From NCBI GenBank assembly GCA_024195265.1, contig JAJLRJ010000001.1:59362289-59426288 (forward strand): a stretch of DNA of 64,000 nt. The letters run 5' to 3'. The notes beneath the pieces are model-generated. The model saw nothing but the letters and a program-made list of their open reading frames with translations, had not been told where the DNA came from and made no database searches. A program made the translations under genes and the position numbers. How positions within the stretch are numbered: position 1 is the stretch's first letter; every line of letters begins with the position of its first letter. Positions 63,927 to 64,000 of this stretch are shown in pieces. The stretch is from Dendrophyllia cribrosa. Lineage: Eukaryota; Cnidaria; Anthozoa; Scleractinia; Dendrophylliidae.

Positions 63927-64000
63927 GCCATTTGCACGATAACGTCATATGACTACAACTACCAGAATCCTTCAGTTTTTTGTTTTGTAGTGCAAATTAG

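Noticed and set aside
17120..64000. CRISPR array or prokaryotic islands
   Set aside because: The direct repeats have no unique spacers of constant length; all genes recognised are animal or animal-element genes with introns or eukaryotic signals.

Overview
The window looks like nuclear DNA of a cnidarian-type animal, most likely an anthozoan such as a coral or anemone. The reasons are intron-rich receptor genes (an NMDA-type glutamate receptor subunit and an adhesion GPCR), a C-type lectin, many foldback elements and SINEs, and a large Polinton/Maverick element. The species cannot be named from the sequence alone.

Positions 1-15749 are the right-hand part of a Polinton (Maverick, adintovirus-like) virus-like element whose left end lies outside the window. 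It carries a protein-primed type DNA polymerase B (partial), a DDE integrase, a row of small membrane proteins, an A32-like packaging ATPase, a candidate major capsid protein, a coiled-coil membrane protein, a large conserved structural-type protein, two tandem candidate minor-capsid-type proteins and a coiled-coil membrane protein. After these come a cluster of inverted GC-rich repeats, a zinc-ribbon protein resembling the poxvirus late transcription factor VLTF3, a YqaJ-type nuclease and a two-finger C2H2 protein, and then a terminal 161-bp hairpin. Most structural genes have a TATA-like motif only 2-15 nt before the start codon. Polymerase, integrase and capsid frames are open, but at least eight other frames carry single-base frameshifts or a stop, so this copy is decaying.

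Positions 16095-16907 hold a two-exon secreted C-type lectin. About 17650-24075 was probably one long pyrimidine-rich tandem array, (TTCCTACTA/TTCCTCTG)n, now split by an L1-type LINE, the 3' ends of other LINEs and a foldback element. The array runs into the 3' end of an intronless gamma-butyrobetaine-dioxygenase-like gene (24066-25340, minus).

Positions 25771-42254 are a complete 15-exon NMDA receptor GluN1-like gene on the plus strand (917 codons plus stop, all splice phases consistent, one GC-AG intron). Its introns contain foldback elements, long G tracts, a 660-bp triplication, minisatellites and a tRNA-derived SINE.

Positions 45124-62519 are the 3' part of an adhesion GPCR gene on the minus strand: 19 visible exons covering the end of the extracellular region, GAIN/GPS, seven membrane helices and the cytoplasmic tail. 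Its introns hold a perfect 204-bp palindrome, a dead gag-type LTR retroelement with a SINE inserted in it, and a foldback element that ends a few bases from a splice donor. The remaining stretches are AT-rich non-coding DNA with simple repeats.
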